Positions 15,401 to 22,672 are shown, counted from the first letter of the stretch. The stretch: 23,045 nt of DNA from Anaerolineaceae bacterium UBA2274 (GCA_002347705.1 DDWY01000097.1:1-23045), one strand, 5' to 3'. The notes: a model not told the origin generated them from the letters alone. Program-made: numbers and translations.

Positions 15401-17185
15401 TTAACTAACATTGATTGCATCAAACTGGCAAACCTGATAGCAAATGCCGCATTTGATACAAATGTCCTGATCGATTATGTGGGTTTGCTTGCGTTCACCA
15501 GTAATTGCACCGACGGGGCAATTGCGAGCGCAGACGGTACAGCCAGTGCAAGGACCATCTATGATCTCGTACTTGATCAAGGCACGGCATACTTTTGCCG
15601 GGCAGCGTTTTTCATAGATGTGGGCTTTATACTCATCCATAAAGTGATTCAAGGTGGAAAGAACCGGATTGGGCGCGCCTTGACCCAAGCCACACAAGCT
15701 GTTCTTTCTGATCTGTTCGCTAAGCTCTTCCAGCTCTTCGATATCACCTTCTTCACCGTTGCCCGCACAGATTTTTTCCAATATTTCAAGAAGGCGGCGG
15801 GTACCAACGCGGCAGGGAACACACTTACCGCAGGATTCATCCTGGGTAAATTCCATGAAGAAACGTGCAATGTCCACCATGCAGGTTCCTTCGTCCATCA
15901 CGATCATGCCACCGGAGCCCATAATGGAGCCAGCAGCTCCAAGGGTTTCATAATCAACGGGAAGATCCAGGTCTGACGCAGGCAGACAGCCGCCCATTGG
16001 GCCACCAGTCTGGACGGCTTTGAAAGCTTTACCGCCTTTAATGCCGCCGCCGATATCGTAGATGATCTCGCGCAGAGTTAAACCAAATGGGACTTCAATC
16101 AGACCAGTGTGGGCGACATCGCCGGCGAGGGCAAAAGTTTTGGTGCCCTTGCTTTTCTCTGAACCCATGCTGGTGTACCATTCAAGACCGCGATGGATAA
16201 TCTTTGGCACGTTGGCATAGGTCTCCACATTGTTGATGTTAGTGGGTTTACCCCACAAGCCTTTTGAAGCAGGGAAGGGAGGACGCGCGCGAGGTTCACC
16301 GCGACCGCCTTCAATTGAAGCCATCAGGGCGGTTTCTTCACCACAAACAAATGCCCCGGCACCCATGCGGACTTCGATATCGAAGTCAAAACCAGAGCCG
16401 AGGATGTCTTTGCCGAGCAAGCCGTATTCTCTGGCTTGTTCAATGGCCGTATTGAGCGTGCTGACGGCGATGGGATATTCGGCGCGGCAGTAGACATAAC
16501 CCTGATTGGCACCGACGGCGTATGCACCGATTGCCATGCCTTCGAGCACAGAGTGGGGATCGCCTTCGAGAACCTTGCGGTTCATAAACGCACCGGGGTC
16601 GCCCTCGTCCGCGTTACAGATCATGTATTTGGGTGTGTCAGGAGCCTGGCGGGCAAATTTCCATTTCAAACCGGTTGGGAAGCCAGCGCCCCCACGACCG
16701 CGCAGTTTGGAGTCGAGAATGGTCTGGATAACTTCTTCCGGGCTCATCTCACCAAGGACCTTTGCCAGAGCCTGGTAGCCATCGACTGCGATGTAATCCT
16801 CGATATTGCGCGGGTCGATCTTGCCAATGTTTTCAAGGATAATACGGATTTCCTTGTCCTTGGGTTCGCCAAGCTCTTCATCGAGCACATCGCGCATTTG
16901 AGCTTTGTATTGCTGAAGTTCGCGCCCTTTGACGAAGTGTTCCAATACGATTGGGCCAACAGTGGCTGGGGACAACTGGATGTAATGACTACCTTCAGGG
17001 TAAACCAGGATATCAGGGCCTTCAGTTTCGGGGTCACCCAGCCTTGGGCTGTCCAAAACCTGGACTTCCTCCGACAGCTTAAGGAGCGCCAATTCCTTGA
17101 TCAGTTGTTCTTTGATTTCCAATGCCCCTTTTTCGATACAGACAGGGTCCATTGAGACAAGCACAGTTGAACGATAATACGCCAT
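15401..17185 (-). CDS. nuoF: NuoF-like subunit with C-terminal 2x[4Fe-4S] domain (HndC/HydB type)
   Basis: A 594-residue flavoprotein of the HndC/HydB type found in NAD(P)-linked multimeric [FeFe] hydrogenases and formate dehydrogenases. It has the NADH/FMN motifs (GRGGAGFPTG, CNADEGDPGAF, GAFVCGEETALMASIEG), the [4Fe-4S] ligands Cys452, 455, 458 and 498, and a C-terminal ferredoxin domain with CTGCTVCARNC and CIKCGICYQVC. The N-terminal thioredoxin-like domain is degenerate, with a single Cys in SMDPVC and none at the later positions. I start it at the ATG at 17185 (MAYYRST) because AAGGAAGGTG sits about 9 bp upstream; the GTG at 17197 falls inside that site. In bifurcating enzymes this subunit type carries the flavin at which NADH and ferredoxin electrons meet. 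Confidence 0.93.
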   Translation of the reverse strand: MAYYRSTVLVSMDPVCIEKGALEIKEQLIKELALLKLSEEVQVLDSPRLGDPETEGPDILVYPEGSHYIQLSPATVGPIVLEHFVKGRELQQYKAQMRDVLDEELGEPKDKEIRIILENIGKIDPRNIEDYIAVDGYQALAKVLGEMSPEEVIQTILDSKLRGRGGAGFPTGLKWKFARQAPDTPKYMICNADEGDPGAFMNRKVLEGDPHSVLEGMAIGAYAVGANQGYVYCRAEYPIAVSTLNTAIEQAREYGLLGKDILGSGFDFDIEVRMGAGAFVCGEETALMASIEGGRGEPRARPPFPASKGLWGKPTNINNVETYANVPKIIHRGLEWYTSMGSEKSKGTKTFALAGDVAHTGLIEVPFGLTLREIIYDIGGGIKGGKAFKAVQTGGPMGGCLPASDLDLPVDYETLGAAGSIMGSGGMIVMDEGTCMVDIARFFMEFTQDESCGKCVPCRVGTRRLLEILEKICAGNGEEGDIEELEELSEQIRKNSLCGLGQGAPNPVLSTLNHFMDEYKAHIYEKRCPAKVCRALIKYEIIDGPCTGCTVCARNCPVGAITGERKQTHIIDQDICIKCGICYQVCQFDAINVS

Positions 17186-17222
17186 GGCTACATTCACCTT
17201 CCTTATTAAATTTTGGCTGGAC

Positions 17223-17591
17223 TTAGGCTTCTATGCGGAAATCCTGGACAACGTTGCCTTTGACGACGTGCTCTTCCATGATCTGAGTAGCCATTGCGGG
17301 GGTAACCTTGCCATAAGTCACGGTTTCAGCGCCTGGGAGGATCACTTGTACGACCGGATCCTGACCTCCCACACCGATGTTGCCAGTTTGGCGGAGGATG
17401 ACATCGGGCAGGTGTTTATCCTCAATGTAGGCAAGAATTGCCTTCAGCGTATCACGTGCACCTGCGGCGATACCGACGGTACCCATGCCGACTACAATTT
17501 GAGTCTTGCCTGTCTGGTCTCGTAGTTCTTTGACTTTCTGGGCTTCCTCTCGCAGTCTTTTGAGGTCTTCAATAGATTTAATGGTTGGCAT
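17223..17591 (-). CDS. hndB: HndB-like thioredoxin-fold protein lacking all cluster cysteines
   Basis: A 122-residue protein from the ATG at 17591 (MPTIKSIEDLKRLREEA), which has GGAG six bases upstream; the frame continues further up but without support. Sequence and position match HndB, the small [2Fe-2S] thioredoxin-fold subunit of NAD(P)-reducing [FeFe] hydrogenases. In that family, as I recall it, MGTCGIAAGAR and QTGCIGxC carry the cluster ligands. Here they read MGTVGIAAGAR and QTGNIGVGG, and the whole protein has no cysteine. The fold-determining segments (VTYGKVTP, EEHVVKGN) are intact, so it is probably a folded structural or regulatory subunit without a cluster. It starts 14 bp inside the end of the GHKL ATPase gene. 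Confidence 0.88.
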   Translation of the reverse strand: MPTIKSIEDLKRLREEAQKVKELRDQTGKTQIVVGMGTVGIAAGARDTLKAILAYIEDKHLPDVILRQTGNIGVGGQDPVVQVILPGAETVTYGKVTPAMATQIMEEHVVKGNVVQDFRIEA

Positions 17592-18156
17592 ACACGGCTC
17601 CTTTTTCGGTTGCAATATTTTTAGTGTTCTTAATACCATCTACGATTGTGTTGGATAGAAATTCAATCACGCGGAAATCGCTTAATGGCAAATCTCCTAA
17701 AGCTTCTTTGAACTCAGCGTCATCGAATTCAAAGATTTGATCATTGTATTGATATTTGAATACCCAATTGACGTTTGGAGTGCCTAACAGCAAGGTGATC
17801 ATGGTATCTTCGAGGTTTCCCAGAGGCATTCGGTCAATGTGACTGTGTTGGAATTTGGCAGTTATTTTTGTGCCTTTGCCCAGCTCTGATTCAACCTTAA
17901 GGAATCCGCCACAAGCCTCAGCTGCCTGTTTGAGCAGGGGGATGCCCAGACCGACTTTTCGGGTGGTACGGGTGGTAACAAAGGGGTCAAGCACGTTTGC
18001 GACCATTTCCTCGGACATACCTTTGCCGTTGTCAGTAACTTCGAGCCACAACTCGTCAGCGGCCAGGTCTTCACGCACAGAGATCACGATTCTTGAAGCG
18101 CCGGCAGAGATGCTGTTTTCGGCGATATCAAGAAGGTGGAGCGAGAGTTCTCTCAA
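17578..18156 (-). CDS. GHKL-type ATP-binding protein of hydrogenase operons
   Basis: A 192-residue protein whose first 105 residues form a GHKL (histidine-kinase-like) ATPase domain: N-box LLDIAENSISA, G1 box DNGKGM, G2 region GLGIPLLKQAAEACGG and GKGTKI. There is no sensor and no dimerisation/phosphoacceptor helix, so it is not a standard histidine kinase; anti-sigma or serine-kinase-like activity is possible. The C-terminal half (NVNWVFKYQ, ALGDLPLS) is not a domain I can name. Genes of this kind are often placed between the NuoE- and HndB-like genes of [FeFe]-hydrogenase operons, as here. Its ATG overlaps the stop of nuoE (ATGA), and its end overlaps the hndB start. The function is unknown. 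Confidence 0.85.
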   Translation of the reverse strand: MRELSLHLLDIAENSISAGASRIVISVREDLAADELWLEVTDNGKGMSEEMVANVLDPFVTTRTTRKVGLGIPLLKQAAEACGGFLKVESELGKGTKITAKFQHSHIDRMPLGNLEDTMITLLLGTPNVNWVFKYQYNDQIFEFDDAEFKEALGDLPLSDFRVIEFLSNTIVDGIKNTKNIATEKGAVYANH

Positions 18157-18665
18157 GCTACGACCTCGCTTTTTTGGATATCAGTTAACATCCTTCCAAA
18201 TTGAGAAGGCTTTACCCGCCCGTGATTTTGATCATCAATTACAACAACGGGCGCCTGGCTGCAAGCGCCAACACAACGGCAGACTTCAAGTGTAATCAGT
18301 CCATCTGAAGTGGTCTGTCCGGGTTCAATCCCCAATACTTGCTTGGCTTTGTCGATTAGTTGAGAGACTCCGCCAACGTAGCAAGCGGTTCCGATGCAGA
18401 ATTTAACAACATGTTTGCCGCGAGGTTCTGTAGTGAAAAAGGAGTAGAAAGAAACCACACCGTGGACTTTGCTCACAGGAACATTCATTTTTCTGGCAAT
18501 ATAGGCTTGCATCGGTTTTGTGATGTAGCCAATTCTTTCCTGAAGGTGGTTGAGAACTACCATTAAGGCGCCATTCTGCTCACTAAATTCTGCAATGGTG
18601 TTGTCGATAATCTGTTTCATCTGGGGATTATCGAGGGGATCTGGCTGCTTTGGTGTTGTTGTCAT
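18153..18665 (-). CDS. nuoE: NuoE/HndA-like [2Fe-2S] subunit, first copy
   Basis: A 170-residue NuoE/HndA-family protein and first gene of the operon. Its four [2Fe-2S] ligands are in CIGTAC (C-x4-C) and CVGAC (C-x3-C), in the usual context GVVSFYSFFTTEPRGKHVVKFC. It passes electrons next to the HndC-type NuoF encoded downstream. The ATG at 18665 has AGGAG about 11 bp upstream, at the end of a roughly 50-base leader that also holds a hairpin (18688-18706). It overlaps the GHKL gene by four bases. It is only loosely similar to the second NuoE (14897-15376), so the two copies are not a recent duplication. Confidence 0.93.
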   Translation of the reverse strand: MTTTPKQPDPLDNPQMKQIIDNTIAEFSEQNGALMVVLNHLQERIGYITKPMQAYIARKMNVPVSKVHGVVSFYSFFTTEPRGKHVVKFCIGTACYVGGVSQLIDKAKQVLGIEPGQTTSDGLITLEVCRCVGACSQAPVVVIDDQNHGRVKPSQFGRMLTDIQKSEVVA

Positions 18666-18687
18666 TTTTTTGCATACTCCTATATCT

Positions 18688-18706
18688 CAAAGGCATTCTG
18701 CCTTTG
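18688..18706 (-). promoter_or_regulatory. hairpin in the leader of the NuoEF operon
   Basis: CAAAGGCA-TTC-TGCCTTTG, an 8-bp perfect inverted repeat with a 3-base centre, just before the ribosome binding site. It could be an RNA hairpin affecting translation or a DNA operator downstream of the promoter. Confidence 0.45.
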
Positions 18707-18723
18707 TGAAAAATATTACAAGT

Positions 18724-18752
18724 AGTTTACTCTTTTCATCTCTTTTGGTCAA
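18724..18752 (-). promoter_or_regulatory. sigma70-type promoter of the NuoEF operon
   Basis: TTGACC (18747-18752) and TAAACT (18724-18729) on the minus strand with exactly 17 bp between them. Transcription would start near 18717, about 50 bases before the nuoE ATG. Confidence 0.65.
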
Positions 18753-18786
18753 CGTGCAACTGTAATAGACGACATATGTGACCGTG

Positions 18787-18802
18787 TTTCCACGCGTGGA
18801 AA
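18787..18802. promoter_or_regulatory. 16-bp perfect palindrome, operator candidate
   Basis: TTTCCACGCGTGGAAA is a perfect palindrome in the 172-bp spacer between the PHP gene and the NuoEF operon. It is centred about 77 bp upstream of the predicted transcription start, a position fitting an activator or an upstream repressor site. No T-run follows, so it is not a terminator. Confidence 0.5.
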
Positions 18803-18837
18803 AGTGGGCAGCCGGGGATCAGGTAATAAATTAATGA

Positions 18838-19551
18838 TCAATACTGCGTCTGAAACGCATGGAGTAAGGCTGCAACGGAAATTTCTTCCAATTGCAAGCT
18901 TAGGATGCCTGAAATAGCATCAAGATCGTGGGCATCGGAACTGGGGATCAGATGGTAATCCTTAAGATATGGATAGCGCTCAATAGCCTGGGATCTGGAA
19001 ATGTTGCTAATTTCGAGGACAGACAAATTTAACTCGGGAGGAATTCCGCCCAGTCGGGGTAAGAGCCCGTTCTCTTCCCGGTTGACGTGGGCTGGGATGA
19101 AGAGACCTCCCAGCCGGAGCACATGTTTCTGAGCTTCGCCTATGCTTAGATGCGTGGCGTTGCTGAGAAGGCGGGTTTCTGTCTCGATGTAATTGCCCTC
19201 TGAGTCGACGATCAACTGCATGCCAAAGAAATCAGGATTATTGGGAATATTTGGCAGATTTTCATCGACAATCTTTTGGAGTTTGACGAGTTGCGCGTAG
19301 GTATCGAAAAGGCAAATGACGTGGATTTCCTCTGCTGTTGTGAGCTCTATTCCAGGCAGGACGGTCAGCTCGGTGCCTTCTGCGGCTTTGATGATAGCGG
19401 GCACGTTAGCACTGGCGTTGTGATCGGTGATCGCGATTAGGTGGGTGTTGGTTTCGAGGGCGCGTTCGACGATGAAGGGGGGCAGCATTTCCAGCGTGGC
19501 ACAGGGAGAGAGCACGGTGTGGATATGGAGTTCTGCCTTGAGGCTTTTCAT
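18838..19551 (-). CDS. PHP-domain metal-dependent phosphoesterase
   Basis: A 237-residue protein of the polymerase-and-histidinol-phosphatase (PHP) superfamily. Visible metal-site motifs are HIH (His9, His11), TDHN (Asp43, His44), PGIELT, PAHVNRE and SSDAHDLD, which match the usual set. The family hydrolyses phosphoesters using a bi- or trinuclear metal centre; the substrate here is unknown. It starts 11 bp after the upstream DRTGG gene and ends the four-gene module that precedes the NuoEF operon. Together with GHKL and DRTGG proteins it may dephosphorylate a protein or small molecule in a signalling circuit, but that is inference. Confidence 0.87.
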   Translation of the reverse strand: MKSLKAELHIHTVLSPCATLEMLPPFIVERALETNTHLIAITDHNASANVPAIIKAAEGTELTVLPGIELTTAEEIHVICLFDTYAQLVKLQKIVDENLPNIPNNPDFFGMQLIVDSEGNYIETETRLLSNATHLSIGEAQKHVLRLGGLFIPAHVNREENGLLPRLGGIPPELNLSVLEISNISRSQAIERYPYLKDYHLIPSSDAHDLDAISGILSLQLEEISVAALLHAFQTQY

Positions 19552-19562
19552 TTGTTTGGGTC

Positions 19563-19907
19563 TTAATCTTTGATCCCCAGTTCCCAGAGTCTTCCGACGA
19601 TCTGGTAACTGCCAACTGGAGTGGAGAGCAGCACAATGCCTTCCCGATTCGCGCGGGCAATGGTGGCGGCATCTGGTTGAGCATTTTCTGTGATGATAAT
19701 GGCGGGAATATCCAACAAGGAGGCAACCGCCACGATGTTGATGTTGGCGATCAAAGTCACCCAGACACCATCAGCCTTGGCGCCAGTCATCACACAACTG
19801 AGAAGGTCCGAGGTGTAGCCGGATTGGATCTCAATTTCCGAGTATTCGAGCGGGTCGGTCAGGACTTGAAGTTCGATATTGTCTAAAATAGTTTGGAGTG
19901 AGCACAT
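19563..19907 (-). CDS. DRTGG-domain protein 1
   Basis: A 114-residue single-domain protein resembling the DRTGG domain found next to HPr-kinase and phosphotransacetylase domains. Typical features are GYTSDLLSCVMTGA near the start, the hydrophobic strands WVTLIANINIVAVASLL and AIIITENAQPD, and the end VLLSTPVGSYQIVGRLWELG. It has no catalytic motif and is probably a ligand-binding or protein-interaction module. It lies 13 bp after the CBS-GHKL gene and is paired with a second DRTGG protein on the other side of it (20877-21248). The two are distant paralogues. Confidence 0.82.
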   Translation of the reverse strand: MCSLQTILDNIELQVLTDPLEYSEIEIQSGYTSDLLSCVMTGAKADGVWVTLIANINIVAVASLLDIPAIIITENAQPDAATIARANREGIVLLSTPVGSYQIVGRLWELGIKD

Positions 19908-19920
19908 GTTTTGTTTAACC

Positions 19921-20871
19921 TCAACTTTCGGTCTTGTCCAAATACATGGTCATATAAAGATTGGTGCCGCTTTCTTTGGAGGACTTAATATTCATTTCGT
20001 CGACACAGGAGCGAATGTTGACCAAACCCATACCTGCACCAAAACCTTTTTCGCGAATCGAATCGGTGGCGGTGGAATATCCAGGGGTTAAGGCTTTTTC
20101 AACATCTTCGATACCAGGACCATCATCGTAAGCTTCGATTGTGATTTTGTGCGGCTCAATTTCCACCCTCAGGAAGCCGCCATTGTTGGTGTGGATGATC
20201 AGATTCATCTCAGCTTCATATACCGCAATTCCGCATTTCCTGGCAATCTGCCGGTTGGCACCAAGGCGCAGGAGGGCTCTTTTGATATTGTTGGAAGCTG
20301 CACCACCATGGACAAAATCGTCCTTGATAATGCGATACCGCAGGATAAGACTCGTGCGGTCGGATTCGATATCCTCAAAAAGGTGGGAAGCACGATAGCG
20401 GATAATTTCCTCAGCTTGATAATCGCGTTGAAGCGCGTTCAATAAGCCGTTGGTAATATCTCCTTTTGTAAGCAAACCTACTAATTTGTCGTTTTCATCC
20501 ACCACAGGCAGGCGGCCAACTTTTGTCTTTGCAAAGATTTTTAGGGCGTCAACGACCTTTTCCATGGCTTTGACGGTGATCAAATCTTTGCTCATGTAGT
20601 TTGAGACGCTGCGGTCAATTCGCCCATCCCTCAGAGCACGGATCAGGTCTTCCATGGATATGATGCCAACAAGCTTGCCATCAACTGTAACAGGAGCACC
20701 TGAGATGCGATGTTGTTTGATCACATCAAGCGCTTCGAGAATAGTTGTCTCAGGTGAGAATGTGACCACATCGGTGGTCATGACCTGGCCGACTTTTAAT
20801 TCATAGCCAAGTTCCTCAACCCTGGTGATCATGCCAGCATTGTTATCGGAGACAGCAGCCTGGTCGCTCAT
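19921..20871 (-). CDS. CBS-pair plus GHKL ATPase fusion (anti-sigma-factor-like)
   Basis: A 316-residue cytoplasmic protein. Residues about 28-85 and 92-150 are two CBS domains (VGQVMTTDVVTFSPETTILEAL and NYMSKDLITVKAMEKVVDAL), which as a pair usually bind adenine nucleotides and sense energy state. After a helical linker, residues about 180-315 form a SpoIIAB/RsbW-like GHKL ATPase: N-box region YEAEMNLIIHTN, G1 box DDGPGIEDVEKA, G2 region GFGAGMGLVNIRSCVDEM, and ESGTNLYMTMYL. There is no DHp helix or transmembrane part. Members of this ATPase class act as anti-sigma factors or serine kinases. The gene is flanked by two DRTGG genes within 5 and 13 bp. No strong ribosome binding site is visible. 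Confidence 0.87.
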   Translation of the reverse strand: MSDQAAVSDNNAGMITRVEELGYELKVGQVMTTDVVTFSPETTILEALDVIKQHRISGAPVTVDGKLVGIISMEDLIRALRDGRIDRSVSNYMSKDLITVKAMEKVVDALKIFAKTKVGRLPVVDENDKLVGLLTKGDITNGLLNALQRDYQAEEIIRYRASHLFEDIESDRTSLILRYRIIKDDFVHGGAASNNIKRALLRLGANRQIARKCGIAVYEAEMNLIIHTNNGGFLRVEIEPHKITIEAYDDGPGIEDVEKALTPGYSTATDSIREKGFGAGMGLVNIRSCVDEMNIKSSKESGTNLYMTMYLDKTES

Positions 20872-20876
20872 TGGAT

Positions 20877-21248
20877 TTAGTCTTTACGAAAGAGGTTCAT
20901 TTCCATTTCGCAGCTGGGTAAGCCTGCTTGGGCGAGCCGACCTGAAATCTCATAGAGACCCAGGTGTGAGGAAGCAACAGGCAAGTTTTCTTCAATGGCG
21001 AGATCGATGATTTCGTCACCGGGATTTTTTCCGCGAGCAAAGATGATCAAGCGGACGTCTGCAATCAAAGCTGTGCGAACAACCTGGGGATTGCAGAGAC
21101 CGGTGATGAGCACAGCTTCAGATTGGATCGAAGCAAGTACATCACTCATCAGGTCGCCAGCGAAGCCGCCTTTGATTTCAGGAACATGGTCGACATCCGG
21201 TGTGAGGAGGGTGCCTTCACAAAGAGCAATAACATCCAAAAATTTCAT
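20877..21248 (-). CDS. DRTGG-domain protein 2
   Basis: A 123-residue DRTGG-like protein and first gene of the signalling module. It contains IKGGFAGDLMSDVLASIQSEAVLITGL, the VVRTALIADVRLIIFARGKNPGDE strands and the closing SHLGLYEISGRLAQAGL, the same architecture as DRTGG protein 1. AAAGGATG precedes the ATG at 21248. It has a short tail with Cys-Glu-Met-Glu that the first copy lacks. It is divergent from hisS across an 84-bp spacer. A binding or scaffolding role is inferred. Confidence 0.82.
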   Translation of the reverse strand: MKFLDVIALCEGTLLTPDVDHVPEIKGGFAGDLMSDVLASIQSEAVLITGLCNPQVVRTALIADVRLIIFARGKNPGDEIIDLAIEENLPVASSHLGLYEISGRLAQAGLPSCEMEMNLFRKD

Positions 21249-21279
21249 ATTACATCCTTTAAAAAGTTACTTGTTTTAT

Positions 21280-21306
21280 TTTACCTGAAAGGTGGCATGT
21301 TATACT
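21280..21306 (+). promoter_or_regulatory. putative promoter of hisS
   Basis: TATACT at 21301-21306, about 26 bp before the hisS ATG, with TTTACC at 21280-21285 as a possible -35 at a short 15-bp spacing. GAGGT precedes the start codon. No clear minus-strand promoter is seen for the divergent DRTGG gene in the same spacer. Confidence 0.35.
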
Positions 21307-21332
21307 ACTCACTTAACTGATAAGAGGTCGAG

Positions 21333-22595
21333 ATGAAGAACGTAATCAAGAGCGTCAAGGGTACGCGGGATTTTTATCCTGATGAAATGGCAAAACGCCA
21401 ATGGTTGATCCGAAAACTGACCGAGGCTTCGGAAGCCTTTGGGTACCAGATGTATGAGGGGCCATGCCTGGAAACGATCGATCTTTATGCGGCGAAGTCA
21501 GGGGAAGAGCTTGTGAAGGAACAGGCCTTTGTTTTCAATGACCGCGGTGGTGATCCGATCACGTTACGCCCCGAACTCACACCCACTTTGGCGCGCATGG
21601 TTGCGTCCAGGCAAAATCAGCTTACTTTCCCGCTGAGATGGTGGGCATTTGGCCCATTCTGGCGCTATGAGCGACCCCAAAAAGGGCGTACACGCGAGTT
21701 TTTTCAGTGGAATGTTGACCAGATTGGCAGCGATTCAATCCAGGCAGACGCGGAGTTGCTGGCTGTAGCGGCAACATTCCTAAGAAATGTTGGGCTGACC
21801 CCCGATCAAGTAAAGCTGTATATCAACGACCGCCAATTGATGGATGGTCAGCTGAGCAAAATCGGGATCAGTGCGGAACAAAAGCCTGTTATGCTGCATC
21901 TGATCGACCGGATTGACAAATTGCCGGCAGATATCTGGGAAGAGAAGGTGCTGGCGGAAGGACTGAACGCCGAGCAGCTCAAGGCAATCCGTGAGCTACT
22001 CGAAAACCAGGAACTTTGGCAGGATTCGGAGCAGATGAGAAATCTGTTTGCTCTGCTTGAAGACTTGGGTGTTGAAGATTATGTCATGTATGACCCGAAG
22101 ATCATCCGGGGCTTGGACTATTACACTGGCACCGTTTTTGAGGCACATACCGTTAATGGAGAATTTCGCGCGATTTTAGGCGGCGGGCACTATGCCAATC
22201 TGGTGGGTGATGTCGGCGGAAATCCTTTGCCCGGGGTGGGATTTGCGATGGGAGACGTGGTGATCATGTTGGTGTTGGAAGCTTATGGCTTGATCCCGAC
22301 GGATCTGGTGGACCCCGAAACCCTGTTTGTGACCGTGTTTAATGAAGAAACTCTGGCTGAATCAATTCGCCTGGCAAGTCAGCTGCGTGCGGCTGGATTT
22401 AAGGTGATCCAGGCGGAACCTGAAAAGCTGGCGAAGCAATTTAAGTACGCTGATCGCCTGGGGCTGAGCCGGGCACTGGTGCTCGGACCTGAGGAGATTG
22501 AGGGGAATACGATTGTGGTAAAGGATCTGCACAGCTACGAGCAGGTTAGCATTGATCGAGGCAAGTTGATCGAATATTTGCATCAGAAGGTTTGA
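21333..22595 (+). CDS. hisS: histidyl-tRNA synthetase
   Basis: A 420-residue class II aminoacyl-tRNA synthetase that charges tRNA-His. It begins with KSVKGTRDFYP, typical of HisRS. Motif 2 is FWRYERPQKGRTREFFQ, the histidine-A loop is GLDYYTGTVFEA, and LRPELTPTLARM precedes motif 2. The C-terminal 90 residues form the anticodon-binding domain (LFVTVFNEE, ALVLGPEEIEGNTIVVKDL). It has the normal length for a bacterial HisRS. Its cognate tRNA gene lies about 190 bp downstream on the same strand. Confidence 0.96.
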   Translation: MKNVIKSVKGTRDFYPDEMAKRQWLIRKLTEASEAFGYQMYEGPCLETIDLYAAKSGEELVKEQAFVFNDRGGDPITLRPELTPTLARMVASRQNQLTFPLRWWAFGPFWRYERPQKGRTREFFQWNVDQIGSDSIQADAELLAVAATFLRNVGLTPDQVKLYINDRQLMDGQLSKIGISAEQKPVMLHLIDRIDKLPADIWEEKVLAEGLNAEQLKAIRELLENQELWQDSEQMRNLFALLEDLGVEDYVMYDPKIIRGLDYYTGTVFEAHTVNGEFRAILGGGHYANLVGDVGGNPLPGVGFAMGDVVIMLVLEAYGLIPTDLVDPETLFVTVFNEETLAESIRLASQLRAAGFKVIQAEPEKLAKQFKYADRLGLSRALVLGPEEIEGNTIVVKDLHSYEQVSIDRGKLIEYLHQKV

Positions 22596-22672
22596 GTATA
22601 AGAAAAAGACTGGATCCAAGACAATTCGACGGTTGTGGGGTGGGAATATCCATCGAGGAGCAGGCAGGTTGG

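Noticed and set aside
17592..17639. Upstream extension of the HndB-like protein
   Set aside because: The extra residues have no family character and lie within the GHKL gene, whereas the ATG at 17591 has GGAG at good spacing.
8962..18665. [FeFe] hydrogenase catalytic subunit
   Set aside because: The large subunit has molybdopterin-domain and FDH cluster motifs. No H-cluster motifs were found in any frame, so the operon is described only as hydrogenase-like.
21249..21332. T-box or other leader RNA for hisS
   Set aside because: The spacer is only 84 bp and the predicted leader about 20 bases, too short for a T-box.
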